Part shown: positions 8,527 to 18,035 of the stretch, one piece after another
Position numbering within the stretch: position 1 is the stretch's first letter
Layout of the letters: each line of letters begins with the position of its first letter
Assembly (NCBI GenBank): GCA_021413735.1
Contig: JAIOPV010000039.1
Coordinates: forward strand, 62,001 to 126,000
Source of the DNA: Planctomycetota bacterium
GTDB taxonomy: Bacteria > Planctomycetota > Planctomycetia > Gemmatales > Gemmataceae
Direction of reading: 5' to 3'
Length of the DNA stretch: 64,000 bases
Program-made: the position numbers and the translations under genes
Notes under the pieces: generated by a model
Seen by the model: only the letters and a program-made list of their open reading frames with translations
What the model was told of the DNA's origin: nothing
The model's database searches: none

Positions 8527-10779
8527 TTATGGCTTCGGCCCAGGCTGAAGGTTCTCGTTCAGATAGCGCGTGAGTAAGCCATGGAGGTGTCGCGTGGTGT
8601 TTTTCCCCTCGTTGATGGAGTGACTGCGGTTCGAGTAAGCCATGAGCGTGAACGGCTTGTTCAATTCAATCAGCTTGTCCGCGAGTCTCTCGACACCCTG
8701 GTAATGGCAGTTGTCGTCTCCGGTCCCGTGGACCAAGAGGAGGTTCCCTTTGAGCCCCGCCGCGTGGGTGAGGGGTGACCCGTGTTTGTAGTCCTCGGCA
8801 TTGTCCTGAGGGAGTCCCATGTACCGCTCTTGATAGATCGTGTCGTAGAGCCGCATGTCGGGCACTGGGGCGATGGACATGCCAGTGCGATACAGGTCTG
8901 GGTAGCGGAACATCAAGTTCAACGTGAGCGATCCACCCCCGCTCCAACCCCACACGCCCACCCGCGACGCATCCAGGTAAGGTCGCTGTTTCAGCAACTC
9001 GCGTGCTGCCGCAGACTGATCCTCGGAAGCAAGAGTGCCGACCTTTCGGTACGCCAACCGACGCCAGTCCCGACCGCGAGGGCAAGGTGTCCCACGATTG
9101 TCCACGCACGCCACGGCATACCCCTGTTGGGCGAGCATCATGTGCCAGAGGTATTTGCTGCCACCCCAGCGATCAGTGACCTCCTGCGCCGCGGGTTCAC
9201 CATAGACATGGAAGACAATTGGGTACTTCTTTGTGGGGTCGAAGTTCGCGGGCTTCATGAACCAGCCGTCCAGCTTGACACCGTTGCCGATGTCAACGCG
9301 AATGAACTCGGTGGGTGTTGGAGTCAGCTTGCTCAACGTCGTACGAAGTTTGTCGTTCGTGGCGAGGGTGCGGATGACCTTGTGATCTGGCAGCGTCACA
9401 AGCTCGACTCTGGGTGGGTTCCCGAATGACGAGTACGTGTGAACTGCGACCTTGCTATCAGGCGAGATGTTATAGTCGTGCCAGCCCGGTTCATCTGCGG
9501 GAGTCAGCCGTTCGGGGAGACCACTGCCATCCAGGAGGGTGCGGTAGAGGTAGTGTTGTGTGGGGTTGTCTGGCGACGCGTAGAAGTAGACCTGCCCAGC
9601 CTTCTCGTCGATGTGGACGACACGCATCACATCGAATTTACCCTGTGTCACGCGCTTCACGCTGCTGCCATCGCGTGAGGCCAGATAGAGATGCCGCCAA
9701 CCGTCGCGCTCACTAATCCAGGTGAAGGCGTTGCCCTTCTCGACCCACTCCATTGCGTCATCGTGGATGTCCACCCAGGCTCCATCGCGGTCGGTGAGGA
9801 CTGTTCGGACCTTTCCAGTCGCTGCATCCGCGAGCAGGACATCCACGGCATTCTGCAGCCGATTGATCCGCTGGATCACCAACTCGTGGGAGTTATTGGC
9901 CCACTCCATTCGAGGGATGTAGAAGTCCGTGCGAGTGTCGCCAGGAACATCGATCCACTGTGTTGTGCCGCCTGTTATCGCGATCACTCCGACACGACAT
10001 GCCGAGTTCCGTTCCCCCGTTTTGGGATACGCGAACGTCTTGAGGATCGGGTAGTTCTCTGTGGTGTTGTCAACGAGTGTGAACGTCTTCACGTCACTCG
10101 TATCGAGTTGCCAGTAGGCGATGTGCTTGCCGTCAGGACTCCAACGCCAACCGTCGCGACAGAAGAACTCTTCTTCGTACACCCAGTCGAAGGTGCCATT
10201 GACGATCTGGTTGTTTCCATCCTTGGTCAGCCTCTTCATGGACCCTGATTCACTGGGTTCGACGTACAGATTGTTCTCGCGAACATAGCCCACTTGTGTG
10301 CCGTCAGGAGAGAGCTTCGCGAACAGTAATGTGGAGGGCTTGGCGTTGCCACCGAGCTTCGCGAGCTTGCCCGTTGAGCGGCGGAAGGTCCAGTAATCGC
10401 CCCGATTGTTCTGTCGCCAGACGCGCGCCGAGTTGGTGAAGATCAGCACGACGTCGTGATCCTTCGAGAATTCGTAGCTGTGAATCGCGATCGGTTCTTT
10501 CGCATTTGCTGGAATGAGTTTCTCGGCGGGAACCAGCACTTCACTTTTCCCGGCTGCATCGACGCGAACGATGTCGCTCGCGCTTTTGTGCGCCTTCGAC
10601 GGTTGGAGAGTTGTATAACCGCCGCCATCGAGCCATTTCACGGATGCAGTGCGCTCGGTTCGGAAGTCATCGGATGCAAAGATTCTGTCGAGGGTGAGCT
10701 TGGCGGGGTCTGGTGTTTGCTGCTGAGCAGCGATCGGCGAAGTCAGCAGTACCAGCATCAGAAGCGAGCGGCGACACAT
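8527..10779 (-). CDS. Dipeptidyl peptidase IV family serine peptidase (S9B)
   Basis: 750 residues with a signal peptide (cleavage probably near residues 18-20, PIAAQQ). The N-terminal part is a DPPIV-type propeller carrying WVYEEEF near residues 199-205, where DPP4 uses paired glutamates to hold the substrate N-terminus. The C-terminal hydrolase has GWSGGG (Ser613), TGDDN (Asp688/689) and SH (His720), a full catalytic triad. It should remove N-terminal dipeptides, probably X-Pro, in the periplasm. GAGGAG precedes the ATG. It is divergent from the LamG/DUF1553 gene and converges on the SIR2 gene; nothing ties it functionally to either. Confidence 0.93.
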   Translation of the reverse strand: MCRRSLLMLVLLTSPIAAQQQTPDPAKLTLDRIFASDDFRTERTASVKWLDGGGYTTLQPSKAHKSASDIVRVDAAGKSEVLVPAEKLIPANAKEPIAIHSYEFSKDHDVVLIFTNSARVWRQNNRGDYWTFRRSTGKLAKLGGNAKPSTLLFAKLSPDGTQVGYVRENNLYVEPSESGSMKRLTKDGNNQIVNGTFDWVYEEEFFCRDGWRWSPDGKHIAYWQLDTSDVKTFTLVDNTTENYPILKTFAYPKTGERNSACRVGVIAITGGTTQWIDVPGDTRTDFYIPRMEWANNSHELVIQRINRLQNAVDVLLADAATGKVRTVLTDRDGAWVDIHDDAMEWVEKGNAFTWISERDGWRHLYLASRDGSSVKRVTQGKFDVMRVVHIDEKAGQVYFYASPDNPTQHYLYRTLLDGSGLPERLTPADEPGWHDYNISPDSKVAVHTYSSFGNPPRVELVTLPDHKVIRTLATNDKLRTTLSKLTPTPTEFIRVDIGNGVKLDGWFMKPANFDPTKKYPIVFHVYGEPAAQEVTDRWGGSKYLWHMMLAQQGYAVACVDNRGTPCPRGRDWRRLAYRKVGTLASEDQSAAARELLKQRPYLDASRVGVWGWSGGGSLTLNLMFRYPDLYRTGMSIAPVPDMRLYDTIYQERYMGLPQDNAEDYKHGSPLTHAAGLKGNLLLVHGTGDDNCHYQGVERLADKLIELNKPFTLMAYSNRSHSINEGKNTTRHLHGLLTRYLNENLQPGPKP

Positions 10780-10975
10780 GGCGAACTCCTCAGTGGCTGA
10801 AGTTCAGCGTCACAAGCGGATTGGACTTCGACAAGCACGATCGGGCGAGATGGCGCGATTTTGTCGGCTGTACCGACGGCACAATCACACCCGGAGGATT
10901 TGGGGCTGGTGTGGCCTCTTGGCAGTGAGCGGGTACAATCGACACCACAGTTCACCCTCGCACACAGGTTCTCAC

Positions 10976-13900
10976 ATGACCCGCCACTCGGTCGCCCTGT
11001 TGGGCCTCCTCGTCATGTCGTCGCACGCACTCGCTCAGAACGATGTGAGTTCCAACGACACGCCGGTTGCAGTGTGGAGGTTTAACGCCGGTGATGAGCC
11101 GGGGGTGCCGAAAGAGTTAGCCAAGCTGCTTGTACCCGGGCCACGACCACCCATCTATCCCTCATTCGCGGCGGCGAACACTGCGATGGATTTCACCGCA
11201 GTAACTGCGGGCATCACAATTCGCGAGACCGATCTTCCAAAAGCGAATCTGCGCTTCGGGCTGAACGATTCCATCACGATTGAAGCGTGGGTGAAGGTGG
11301 CCGAACTGAAAGATGGCAACTACGCCTACCTGGTTGGGAAAGGTCGGAACCGGAAGCCCGGAACGCCCGAGAAGAATCAGAATTACGCCCTGCGTTTGAA
11401 GGGCGAAAAGGGCGAGGCTCGAGTGTCGTTCCTGTTCGCGAGTGAGCCTGCTGCGGGCAAGGTTGCTGAGTGGCATCGCTGGACCACCGACAAAGGTTTC
11501 ACTGCCGGTGGCTGGCATCACGTCGCGGTCGTGTACACATTCGGGAAGCCGGGAAGCATTCGCGGGTACATCGACGGCGTCGCTCAGAAAGGCATCTGGG
11601 ACGAAGGCGGCGCGACCACTCGCGCACCGGTGACCGATGCCGATGATGTCACCATCGGGACCGGGAACGGTGGAGGAGCCGGTAACACGTTTCGCGGCGC
11701 GCTCGACGATGTCGCCATCTGGCACGCGGCGCTGGCCGATGATGTGCTGACGCACCGTTACCAGTTCCTTCCGCCGCCTCCTGTTGTGAAGCGTTCCGAT
11801 CTCCCGAAGGGTCAGGTGCTGGTGCAACTCTGCGAAGAGGGGTTGCCGAATCGAAACGCGTGGCCCGAGATTCCGCCGCAACCTACCGAGAGCTACCGCG
11901 AAGACTGCTTCGGGTTCTTCGAGGTGCCGCACAAGTACGTCGATACCGGCGTGCGTGGTGATCGCGGCAACCCATACATGCTGCGTGCTGCCGCTGTGGT
12001 CACGCTGCCTCCTGGGAAGCATCGCGTCTTGCTGCGGGGTCGCGGCTCGGCACGCCTCTACTTCGACACGCAACTCCTGCTCTCGACGCCGTTCTTTAAT
12101 CGCGACGCCAGCGGGCACGGCAGCATCGCGAAGCCCGAAAGCTATCTGAACCTGGGGCCGGATTTTCGCTTCGCACCGCCCGGCAATCGCGAAACGTGGA
12201 TCACCTTCGACTCGCAGGGTGGCGAGCATGTCGTCGTGCTCGAAACGATCATCGGCAACTACCTTGGCAACGCCAAGCGGCGGCCCGAGCTTGGCGAAAC
12301 GGTCGTGGCGGTCTCGCTCGCGGGCACGGACACGTGGCAATTGCTGACGCCAGGAACACGAGTGGTGCCCTACACAGATGCGGGTTGGACGCTGTACGAA
12401 GCGGAGCGATCGGCGCATCTCGACAAGGTGAACGCGGCTGCTCGCGAAGCCAAACGCACGGAACACGAGGCGTACTGGAAGACGCGACGTGAAGCCGCGA
12501 CGAAGTGGCTCAGTTCCACACCGCCTGAGAAGGTGCCGGAGTTGCCGAGGGGCTATCCCGCACAGAACGCCATCGACCACTTCCTCGGGGCGAAGCTCGC
12601 GAAGGTGAAACAGCAAGCGGCGGCACCGGCGGGAGCGGTCGATTACTTCAAACAAGTGCAGCCGATCCTCGAAGCGAAGTGTTACGACTGCCACACCGGC
12701 GGTAAGGCGAAAGGCGGGTTGCGGCTTGATGATCGTGCGGCGGCTCTCGATGGCGGCAAGGCTGATGGACCTGCCATCACGCCGGGCAAGGTTGCCGAGA
12801 GTTCACTGCTGGCTCGCATCAAGCACGATGCAGATGGCGTCATGCCGCCGAAAGGCGAGAAGCTCACGGCGGAGCAGATTCGCATCCTCGAAACCTGGGT
12901 GAAGGAAGGCGCACGCTGGCCCGACCTGAACGCCGAACACACAACCCTCACGCCGCTTACCGACGACCTCACGTTCCTCCGGCGCGTTGCGCTCGACACG
13001 GTTGGCGTTGTGCCGACGCCCGAAGAAGTGCGCACGTTCCTCGATGACAAGTCGACTGAGAAGCGAGCGAAGGCGATCGACCGATACCTCGCCGACCCGC
13101 GATGGGCCGATCACTGGATGGGCTACTGGCTCGATGTTCTCGCCGAGAATCCGAACATCATCAACCCCACGCTGAACAACACTGGCCCGTTCCGCTGGTG
13201 GCTGTACGAGTCGTTCCGCGACAACAAGCCGATGGATCTGTTCGTCACGGAATTGCTGCGGATGAAAGGCAGCGTTCGCTTCGGTGGCCCGGCGGGGTTC
13301 GGCGTCGCGTCGCAGAACGACGTGCCGATGGCCATGAAGGGCACGGTCGTCGCGGCGGCGTTCCTGGGCGTTGAGATGAAGTGCGCTCGCTGTCACGATG
13401 CGCCGTCTCATGTCTCACTGCAACGCGACCTGTTCGGCTTGGCGGCGATGCTCGACGCCAAGCCCGTGAAGGTGCCGACGACCAGCAGCGTGATCCTCGA
13501 CGAGATTCACAAGGGCGGGCGTAAGCCGCTCATCAATGTGACGCTGAAGCCCGGCACGGCAGTCGAAGCGAAATGGCCGTTCGCACGCTACGCCCCAGAG
13601 GAATTGGGCAAGCAACTCGCGGAATATCCGGACGATGTCCGCGATCGGCTTGCGGCACTGATGACCGCCCCGCAGAACGAACGGTTCGCGCAGGTCATGG
13701 CGAATCGCGTCTGGAAGCGGCTCATGGGTCGCGGCATCGTGGAGCCGGCCGAGGACTGGGAGCGCGGCAAGCCGTCGCACCCCGAGTTGCTGCGATGGCT
13801 TGGGCGGGAGTTCGTTCAGGGAGGCTACGACGTGAAGCAGCTCTCGCGGCTGATCCTGAACTCGCACGCTTACCAACGAGCCGCCGACCCGGCACTGAAG

Positions 13901-14653
13901 GACACGAACGTGTTGTTCGCGGCACCGGCTCGGCGTCGGCTCACGGCGGAGCAGATCGTCGATTCGATGTTCAGTGCGACCGGGGCACCGTTCCGCGTTG
14001 AGGAAGCGAGCCTGGATGTGGACGGCGTTCGCGAACTGAGCAGTTCGATAACACTTGGCCAACCGCGGAAATCGTGGATGCTCACGAGCACCTCGAACGA
14101 GCGCGACCGGCCGAGTCTGTCGCTGCCGCGCATCCAGATGGTCGGCGATGTGCTGCAAGCGTTCGGCTGGCGTCCGTCGCGGCAAGACCCAATCACCACT
14201 CGCGAAACGACGACGAACGTGCTTCAGCCCGCGATCCTTCAGAACAGTCCCGTGGGTGTGTGGCTCACCAGACTGAGCGATGACCACGGTGTGACACAAC
14301 TTGCACTCTCGGCGAACTCGGCCGATGAGTTGGTTGACGATCTCTTCATGAGGGTGCTGACACGCAAGCCCACGGAGAAGGAACGCAAGGCTTACGGCGA
14401 TTACCTACGCGTGGGCTTCGATGCTCGCGTGAAGACGCCAGCCTCGAAGCCGCGCGTCAAGCGTCAGCCAGAACCGTATGTGTCGTGGTCGAATCACCTG
14501 CACCCCGACGCGACCACGATCAAGCTGCGTCAGGAAGAGGTCGCACGCAAGGGCGACCCGCCCACGGAACGGCTCGACTCCGAATGGCGTTCGCGTCTGG
14601 AAGATGTGCTGTGGGCCGTGCTGAACTCAACCGAATTCGTGTTCACACCGTAG
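10976..14653 (+). CDS. Secreted LamG - PSCyt1 - DUF1549 - DUF1553 protein
   Basis: The ATG at 10976 starts a clear signal peptide ([20 protein letters not shown]), so the frame open from 10778 is not all coding; product about 1225 residues. Order: concanavalin/LamG-like domain (about 60-250), an uncharacterised middle part, planctomycete cytochrome PSCyt1 with CYDCH at 569-573 and GGLRLD, DUF1549 (PSCyt2) with CARCH at 803-807, and DUF1553 toward the C-terminus. These large exported proteins are nearly always followed by a DUF1501 gene, as here. They are linked with carbohydrate-degradation clusters but have no proven reaction. The possible TACAAT at 10934 lacks a convincing -35. Confidence 0.88.
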   Translation: MTRHSVALLGLLVMSSHALAQNDVSSNDTPVAVWRFNAGDEPGVPKELAKLLVPGPRPPIYPSFAAANTAMDFTAVTAGITIRETDLPKANLRFGLNDSITIEAWVKVAELKDGNYAYLVGKGRNRKPGTPEKNQNYALRLKGEKGEARVSFLFASEPAAGKVAEWHRWTTDKGFTAGGWHHVAVVYTFGKPGSIRGYIDGVAQKGIWDEGGATTRAPVTDADDVTIGTGNGGGAGNTFRGALDDVAIWHAALADDVLTHRYQFLPPPPVVKRSDLPKGQVLVQLCEEGLPNRNAWPEIPPQPTESYREDCFGFFEVPHKYVDTGVRGDRGNPYMLRAAAVVTLPPGKHRVLLRGRGSARLYFDTQLLLSTPFFNRDASGHGSIAKPESYLNLGPDFRFAPPGNRETWITFDSQGGEHVVVLETIIGNYLGNAKRRPELGETVVAVSLAGTDTWQLLTPGTRVVPYTDAGWTLYEAERSAHLDKVNAAAREAKRTEHEAYWKTRREAATKWLSSTPPEKVPELPRGYPAQNAIDHFLGAKLAKVKQQAAAPAGAVDYFKQVQPILEAKCYDCHTGGKAKGGLRLDDRAAALDGGKADGPAITPGKVAESSLLARIKHDADGVMPPKGEKLTAEQIRILETWVKEGARWPDLNAEHTTLTPLTDDLTFLRRVALDTVGVVPTPEEVRTFLDDKSTEKRAKAIDRYLADPRWADHWMGYWLDVLAENPNIINPTLNNTGPFRWWLYESFRDNKPMDLFVTELLRMKGSVRFGGPAGFGVASQNDVPMAMKGTVVAAAFLGVEMKCARCHDAPSHVSLQRDLFGLAAMLDAKPVKVPTTSSVILDEIHKGGRKPLINVTLKPGTAVEAKWPFARYAPEELGKQLAEYPDDVRDRLAALMTAPQNERFAQVMANRVWKRLMGRGIVEPAEDWERGKPSHPELLRWLGREFVQGGYDVKQLSRLILNSHAYQRAADPALKDTNVLFAAPARRRLTAEQIVDSMFSATGAPFRVEEASLDVDGVRELSSSITLGQPRKSWMLTSTSNERDRPSLSLPRIQMVGDVLQAFGWRPSRQDPITTRETTTNVLQPAILQNSPVGVWLTRLSDDHGVTQLALSANSADELVDDLFMRVLTRKPTEKERKAYGDYLRVGFDARVKTPASKPRVKRQPEPYVSWSNHLHPDATTIKLRQEEVARKGDPPTERLDSEWRSRLEDVLWAVLNSTEFVFTP

Positions 14654-14663
14654 TCTTCAGTCC

Positions 14664-14774
14664 GTGGACTGCGGGCGGCTCGCCCGCTTCACGCGAGCAG
14701 ATTCCAGGCATTACGAGAAGTGCGTCGCAACCCGAACACGTGTCGCTTTTGCGGGCGAGCCGCCCGCGGTCCAC
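14664..14774. repeat. Inverted repeat, 24-bp arms, between the DUF1553 and DUF1501 genes
   Basis: Left arm 14664-14687 and right arm 14751-14774 are reverse complements at 23 of 24 bases, with the core GCGGGCGAGCCGCCCGC in the right arm. The 63-base loop holds no gene. The arms contain the short palindrome GGGCGGCTCGCCC. No U-tract follows, so it is not a plain terminator. The element ends 13 bases before the DUF1501 start. Confidence 0.75.
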
Positions 14775-14787
14775 AGAGTACAGACGT

Positions 14788-16053
14788 ATGAACCGTCGCG
14801 ATTTTCTGGCTACTTCTGCTGCGCTTGCGGCCACATCGGGCTTCGCGGATGACGCCAAGCCGGTGCCCATCAAAGGCAAGGCCGAGGCGTGCATCTTCAT
14901 CTGGCTCGGCGGCGGCATGGGGCAGGTCGATACGTTCGACCCCAAGGCCAAAGGCGTCAACAAAGGCTCGCCGAAGAAAGCCGGGTCGCTGTACGACTCC
15001 ATTCCAACGGCGGTCGCTGGCGTGCGAGTCTGCGAACACCTGAAGAAAACCGCCGACGTGATGGATCGCGTCACGGCTGTTCGCACCGTGAATCACAAGG
15101 TCATCGACGAACACGCGTTCGCCACGAATCTCGTTCACACCGGTCGTATGACGAGCGGCAACGTGGTGTATCCATCCATCGGCTCCATCGTCGCACACCA
15201 ACGGGGAGCTGCGGCGCAGGACGTCCCGCCGTACATCCTCATCGGGTATCCGAACGTCAGTCGCGGGCCAGGGTTCCTCGGCTCGAAAGCCGGTTACGTC
15301 TACCTCACCGACACGAACTCGGGCCCAGTGGGGTTCACACGTCCGGGTGATGTGGACGACAAGCGAGCCGCTGAACGTCGCAAGTTGCTTGAAGCTCTCG
15401 GTGGCGCAGCACAGGCCGGATCGAGCATGGCGGACTACGAGGCCGCACAGCTCGAATCGCTGCGGCTCGCGGGGCCAACGTTCCTCAAGCATTTCGATCT
15501 GAAGACCGAGCCGGCGAAGATTCGCGAGAGCTACGGCGGCGAGTTCGGTCAACGCTGTCTACTGTCGCGGCGACTGGTCGAAGCGGGCGTGCGGTTCGTC
15601 GAGGTGTCGCACAATCTGAACTTCCTGAACGGCACCGGATGGGATGTCCATAACGACGGGATCGACAAGCAACACCTGCTCATTCAAGAAATGGACATGG
15701 CCCTTTCTGGGTTGATCCTCGATCTCGAAGCGAAGAAGCGGCTCGACAGCACGCTCATCGTGATTGGCACGGAGTTCGGTCGTCCGCCGGAGTTCGATGG
15801 CGGTGGCGGTCGTGGTCATCAGGGCACGGCGTTTTCGCTTGTGCTCGCGGGCGGCGGGTTGAAGCACTGTGGGGCTTACGGCGTGACCGACGCGGCAGGC
15901 AAGTTGGTGGTCGAGAATGGCGTGTCGATCCCGGACTTCCACGCGACAATTCACGCGGCGCTCGGCATCGACCCGAGCAAGGAATTGCAGGATGGTCCGC
16001 GACCGGTTCCGATCACGGACGGTGGAAAGCCGATTCGGTCGCTGTTTGGTTGA
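14788..16053 (+). CDS. DUF1501 family exported protein
   Basis: 421 residues starting [16 protein letters not shown], a twin-arginine-type signal. It carries the DUF1501/sulfatase-like alkaline-phosphatase fold marks: [16 protein letters not shown] near the N-terminus, [10 protein letters not shown] and [10 protein letters not shown] later. The family is exported folded and is paired with DUF1549/DUF1553 proteins throughout the Planctomycetes; here it follows one after 134 bases. An in-frame upstream extension to 14485 overlaps the preceding gene and the inverted repeat and is rejected. The biochemical role is unknown. Confidence 0.9.
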   Translation: MNRRDFLATSAALAATSGFADDAKPVPIKGKAEACIFIWLGGGMGQVDTFDPKAKGVNKGSPKKAGSLYDSIPTAVAGVRVCEHLKKTADVMDRVTAVRTVNHKVIDEHAFATNLVHTGRMTSGNVVYPSIGSIVAHQRGAAAQDVPPYILIGYPNVSRGPGFLGSKAGYVYLTDTNSGPVGFTRPGDVDDKRAAERRKLLEALGGAAQAGSSMADYEAAQLESLRLAGPTFLKHFDLKTEPAKIRESYGGEFGQRCLLSRRLVEAGVRFVEVSHNLNFLNGTGWDVHNDGIDKQHLLIQEMDMALSGLILDLEAKKRLDSTLIVIGTEFGRPPEFDGGGGRGHQGTAFSLVLAGGGLKHCGAYGVTDAAGKLVVENGVSIPDFHATIHAALGIDPSKELQDGPRPVPITDGGKPIRSLFG

Positions 16054-16105
16054 AAGACCGCATGAATGTCACGAACTTCATCGGTTTGTCAGGGCACTGT
16101 TGGGG

Positions 16106-16432
16106 TCACGGAGTTGTGCCTGGGACAGTTATCTGAATGGGGAAGGACATTCCGGCAGTCAGCGGAATGTTCGCCAAGGCGGTTCGCACCTGTTCCACGA
16201 AGTTCATCACTTCGGCGGGAGTTGCTGATGCGGCGTAAGGAACTCGAATAACAAGCTCAGGGGGCTCGGGAGTTGCTGCCTCAAGCAACTCGCCTCCGTC
16301 AACGCGAGATCGAAGATGGGACACTGGCCAAGTCTTCTGTTCTTCGGAAAGTGCCAAATCACAATCGGCTTCGACGATCTCGAATGAGTCGATCCGAATT
16401 CGTTCACGGATATTCTCAGGTTGTTCTGTCAT
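16106..16432 (-). CDS. Small hypothetical protein, second gene of a two-gene unit
   Basis: 108 residues, acidic, without signal peptide or membrane helix. I do not recognise a family. Its ATG lies inside the 3' end of the preceding minus-strand gene (17-base overlap), which implies translational coupling. The arrangement is the main evidence that it is real. Confidence 0.6.
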   Translation of the reverse strand: MTEQPENIRERIRIDSFEIVEADCDLALSEEQKTWPVSHLRSRVDGGELLEAATPEPPELVIRVPYAASATPAEVMNFVEQVRTALANIPLTAGMSFPIQITVPGTTP

Positions 16433-16838
16433 GTGCTTCCTCCAATCTTACGGTTGCGCAGGCTAATTTCGTCGCCCCTTCTGACAGCCGAAATTCGTAG
16501 AATCCAGGCCGAATGAAAGCCACCTTTTTCAGTTTCACGGCGAAATTCCGAACTCCAAGACGGTCTGGACCGAATTCGACCCGGAAACGGTGGAGGATAA
16601 GCACCTCCGCATCAAGATCCCACGACTGCTCAATCACCAACTCATGAGATCCGGTCGCATCTGCTAATTGGCAGAATAACCAGAATTCTGCGACACGAAA
16701 CGGATATCCGCGTTCAGGTGGCACAATGACGGAGAACGGATCCTCAATTATGTACCGATTCGGAAAGACCGTGGTGTCGCAACCAACGGAGGAGCAGGGG
16801 ATAAACTGCCGGACCACGGGTTGTGGGACGCTTGACAT
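16416..16838 (-). CDS. Conserved hypothetical, DUF6941-like
   Basis: 140 residues, soluble. The segment RYIIEDPFSVIVPPERGYPF, the phrase FWLFCQLADATGSHEL and the ending GFYEFRLSEGATKLA resemble the DUF6941 family, a beta-rich protein of unknown function; I hold that name loosely. AGGA precedes the ATG. It overlaps the next gene by 17 bases and is divergent from the membrane protein at 16972. Confidence 0.65.
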   Translation of the reverse strand: MSSVPQPVVRQFIPCSSVGCDTTVFPNRYIIEDPFSVIVPPERGYPFRVAEFWLFCQLADATGSHELVIEQSWDLDAEVLILHRFRVEFGPDRLGVRNFAVKLKKVAFIRPGFYEFRLSEGATKLACATVRLEEAHDRTT

Positions 16839-16869
16839 TGTTTCATCCTAACCGACCCGATGAGCGACT

Positions 16870-16893
16870 CGCAACTTCGCAACTTCGCAACTG
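16870..16893. repeat. Three tandem copies of an 8-bp unit
   Basis: CGCAACTT occurs twice in tandem followed by CGCAACTG, just upstream of the promoter at 16912. It may be chance or an extra binding site. Confidence 0.5.
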
Positions 16894-16911
16894 ATACCAT
16901 AATGTCCCCTC

Positions 16912-16941
16912 TTGACTTCACTTTGCAACGTAAAGTATACT
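16912..16941 (+). promoter_or_regulatory. Strong candidate promoter of the membrane protein/regulator operon
   Basis: TTGACT, an 18-base spacer and TATACT, close to the sigma70 consensus, 30 bases before the translation start. The operator at 16920-16936 fills the spacer and touches the -10 box, so a bound protein should block RNA polymerase. Confidence 0.7.
16920..16936. promoter_or_regulatory. Palindromic operator, copy 1
   Basis: ACTTTGCAACGTAAAGT, an ACTTT/AAAGT inverted repeat. It matches the copy at 17992-18008 at 14 of 17 positions; all three differences are C/T changes. It is probably bound by the winged-helix protein encoded at 17576. Confidence 0.65.
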
Positions 16942-16971
16942 GCCTGGGCAACTGCACTCCCGGGATAAGTG

Positions 16972-17583
16972 ATGCACGTTCACGACGCGCTCGACCGGCT
17001 CGACCTGATCCACAATCAGTTGACCCGCTCCGAAGTGTACCGTGGGTTCCGTGAACCCGCAGTCGCTGCGGTCGGGCTTCTCGCTTTCGCCGCTGCAACT
17101 GTCCAACCACTCATTCCGGGTGCCACCGAAGGAATCGGCTTCGTCTGGTTCTGGGTCGCCATCGCAGGCGTCGGCGGGCTTCTCGGTACATCGGCCGCCA
17201 TTCATGCATACGCCACTCGCGAAGACGATTTCGCTCGACGGCGCACTCGCCGCGTCATGACACAGTTCGCACCGTGCTTGCTCGTCGGCGGCACAATCAC
17301 GATTGGATTCGCTCGCGTCCCAGAGTTGGCGGCGTTCCTTCCAGGCGTCTGGGCGGCTGTCTTGGGGCTTGGACTCGTGGCGGCTTCGCCGCATCTGCCC
17401 ACGGGGATCGGACTCGTTGCACTCGGGTATGTCGCCGCTGGTGCGTTCCAACTTCTCCGATGCACACCAGGCGATAATCCTGACGGCTGGGCGGTCGGAA
17501 GCATCTTTGGTGTTGGGCATCTCCTGAGTGCGTGGGTGCTGTGGCGGGGTTCGGAAGAAGCCGAGGAGTACGACGATGAGTGA
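16972..17583 (+). CDS. Multi-pass membrane protein of unknown function
   Basis: 203 residues (an in-frame GTG lies one codon earlier). After an N-terminal soluble stretch (HDALDRLDLIHNQLTRSEVY) there are five or six hydrophobic segments, for example AVGLLAFAAATVQPLI, FVWFWVAIAGVGGLL, VWAAVLGLGLVAA and GLVALGYVAAGAF. The C-terminal tail is acidic. No family recognised. Its stop overlaps the start of the winged-helix gene by 8 bases, so the two are translationally coupled and controlled by the operator-bearing promoter just upstream. A regulator coupled to an unknown membrane partner suggests a small sensing module. Confidence 0.85.
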   Translation: MHVHDALDRLDLIHNQLTRSEVYRGFREPAVAAVGLLAFAAATVQPLIPGATEGIGFVWFWVAIAGVGGLLGTSAAIHAYATREDDFARRRTRRVMTQFAPCLLVGGTITIGFARVPELAAFLPGVWAAVLGLGLVAASPHLPTGIGLVALGYVAAGAFQLLRCTPGDNPDGWAVGSIFGVGHLLSAWVLWRGSEEAEEYDDE

Positions 17584-17950
17584 CGAAACCGATGGCCGCT
17601 TCGCCTACGACGGACTCGATCGCGTGCTGCACGAGAAGGCCAGACTCGGCATCCTCACGGCACTCGTCACGCACCGAGAAGGGCTATCGTTCGGCGATCT
17701 TTCGAGACTGTGTGCCCTCACCGATGGCAACCTGAGCCGACATCTCGACGTCCTTGCTGAAGAGGGTTTGGTGCAAATCGCGAAGGCGTTCGTGGGGCGG
17801 CGACCGCAGACGAGTTGCAAACTCACAGTGGTGGGGCGGAAGCGATTCCGCGAATACCTCGGGCAACTGGAACAGGTGCTCCGCGACGCTGCCGACGAAG
17901 AAACAGCGAAGACCAAAACGAAGCCGCGGCCTGGATTGGCTGGGGCGTAG
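17576..17950 (+). CDS. Winged-helix transcriptional regulator (PF13601-like)
   Basis: 124 residues. A MarR/ArsR-like winged helix: RLGILTALVTHREGLSFGDL, then recognition helix ALTDGNLSRHLDVLAEEGLV and wing VQIAKAFVGRRPQT. Length and layout match the short winged-helix family often coupled to membrane proteins. GAGGAG lies before the ATG, which overlaps the previous stop by 8 bases; the frame is open upstream but lacks an RBS. It probably represses its own operon and the ferritin-like gene through the shared ACTTTG...AAAGT palindromes (inference). A good terminator follows. Confidence 0.88.
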   Translation: MSDETDGRFAYDGLDRVLHEKARLGILTALVTHREGLSFGDLSRLCALTDGNLSRHLDVLAEEGLVQIAKAFVGRRPQTSCKLTVVGRKRFREYLGQLEQVLRDAADEETAKTKTKPRPGLAGA

Positions 17951-17957
17951 AGAACAG

Positions 17958-17982
17958 GGCGGGAGAACCCCGCCTTCTTTTT
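17958..17982 (+). terminator. Rho-independent terminator after the winged-helix gene
   Basis: Stem GGCGGG/CCCGCC with a 5-base loop followed by TTCTTTTT. It separates the two-gene operon from the ferritin-like gene, so the latter needs its own promoter. Confidence 0.75.
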
Positions 17983-17991
17983 CGCCCTTTA

Positions 17992-18008
17992 ACTTTGTAA
18001 TGCAAAGT
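17992..18008. promoter_or_regulatory. Palindromic operator, copy 2
   Basis: ACTTTGTAATGCAAAGT, 27 bases before the ferritin-like start, again immediately followed by an AT-rich possible -10 (TATTTT at 18008). It links this gene to the upstream regulator. Confidence 0.65.
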
Positions 18009-18035
18009 ATTTTCTATCACCAATGGAGTAGCGAC

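Noticed and set aside
11162-12694. 510-codon minus-strand open frame
   Set aside because: It lies wholly antisense to the LamG/DUF1553 gene and has no family motif; long antisense frames are expected in GC-rich codon usage.
14664-14774. Insertion sequence ends
   Set aside because: The 63-base interior cannot encode a transposase; at most it is a non-autonomous element.
17754-18035. Upstream extension of the ferritin-like gene
   Set aside because: It would overlap the winged-helix gene, the terminator and the operator; a good RBS marks the ATG at 18036.
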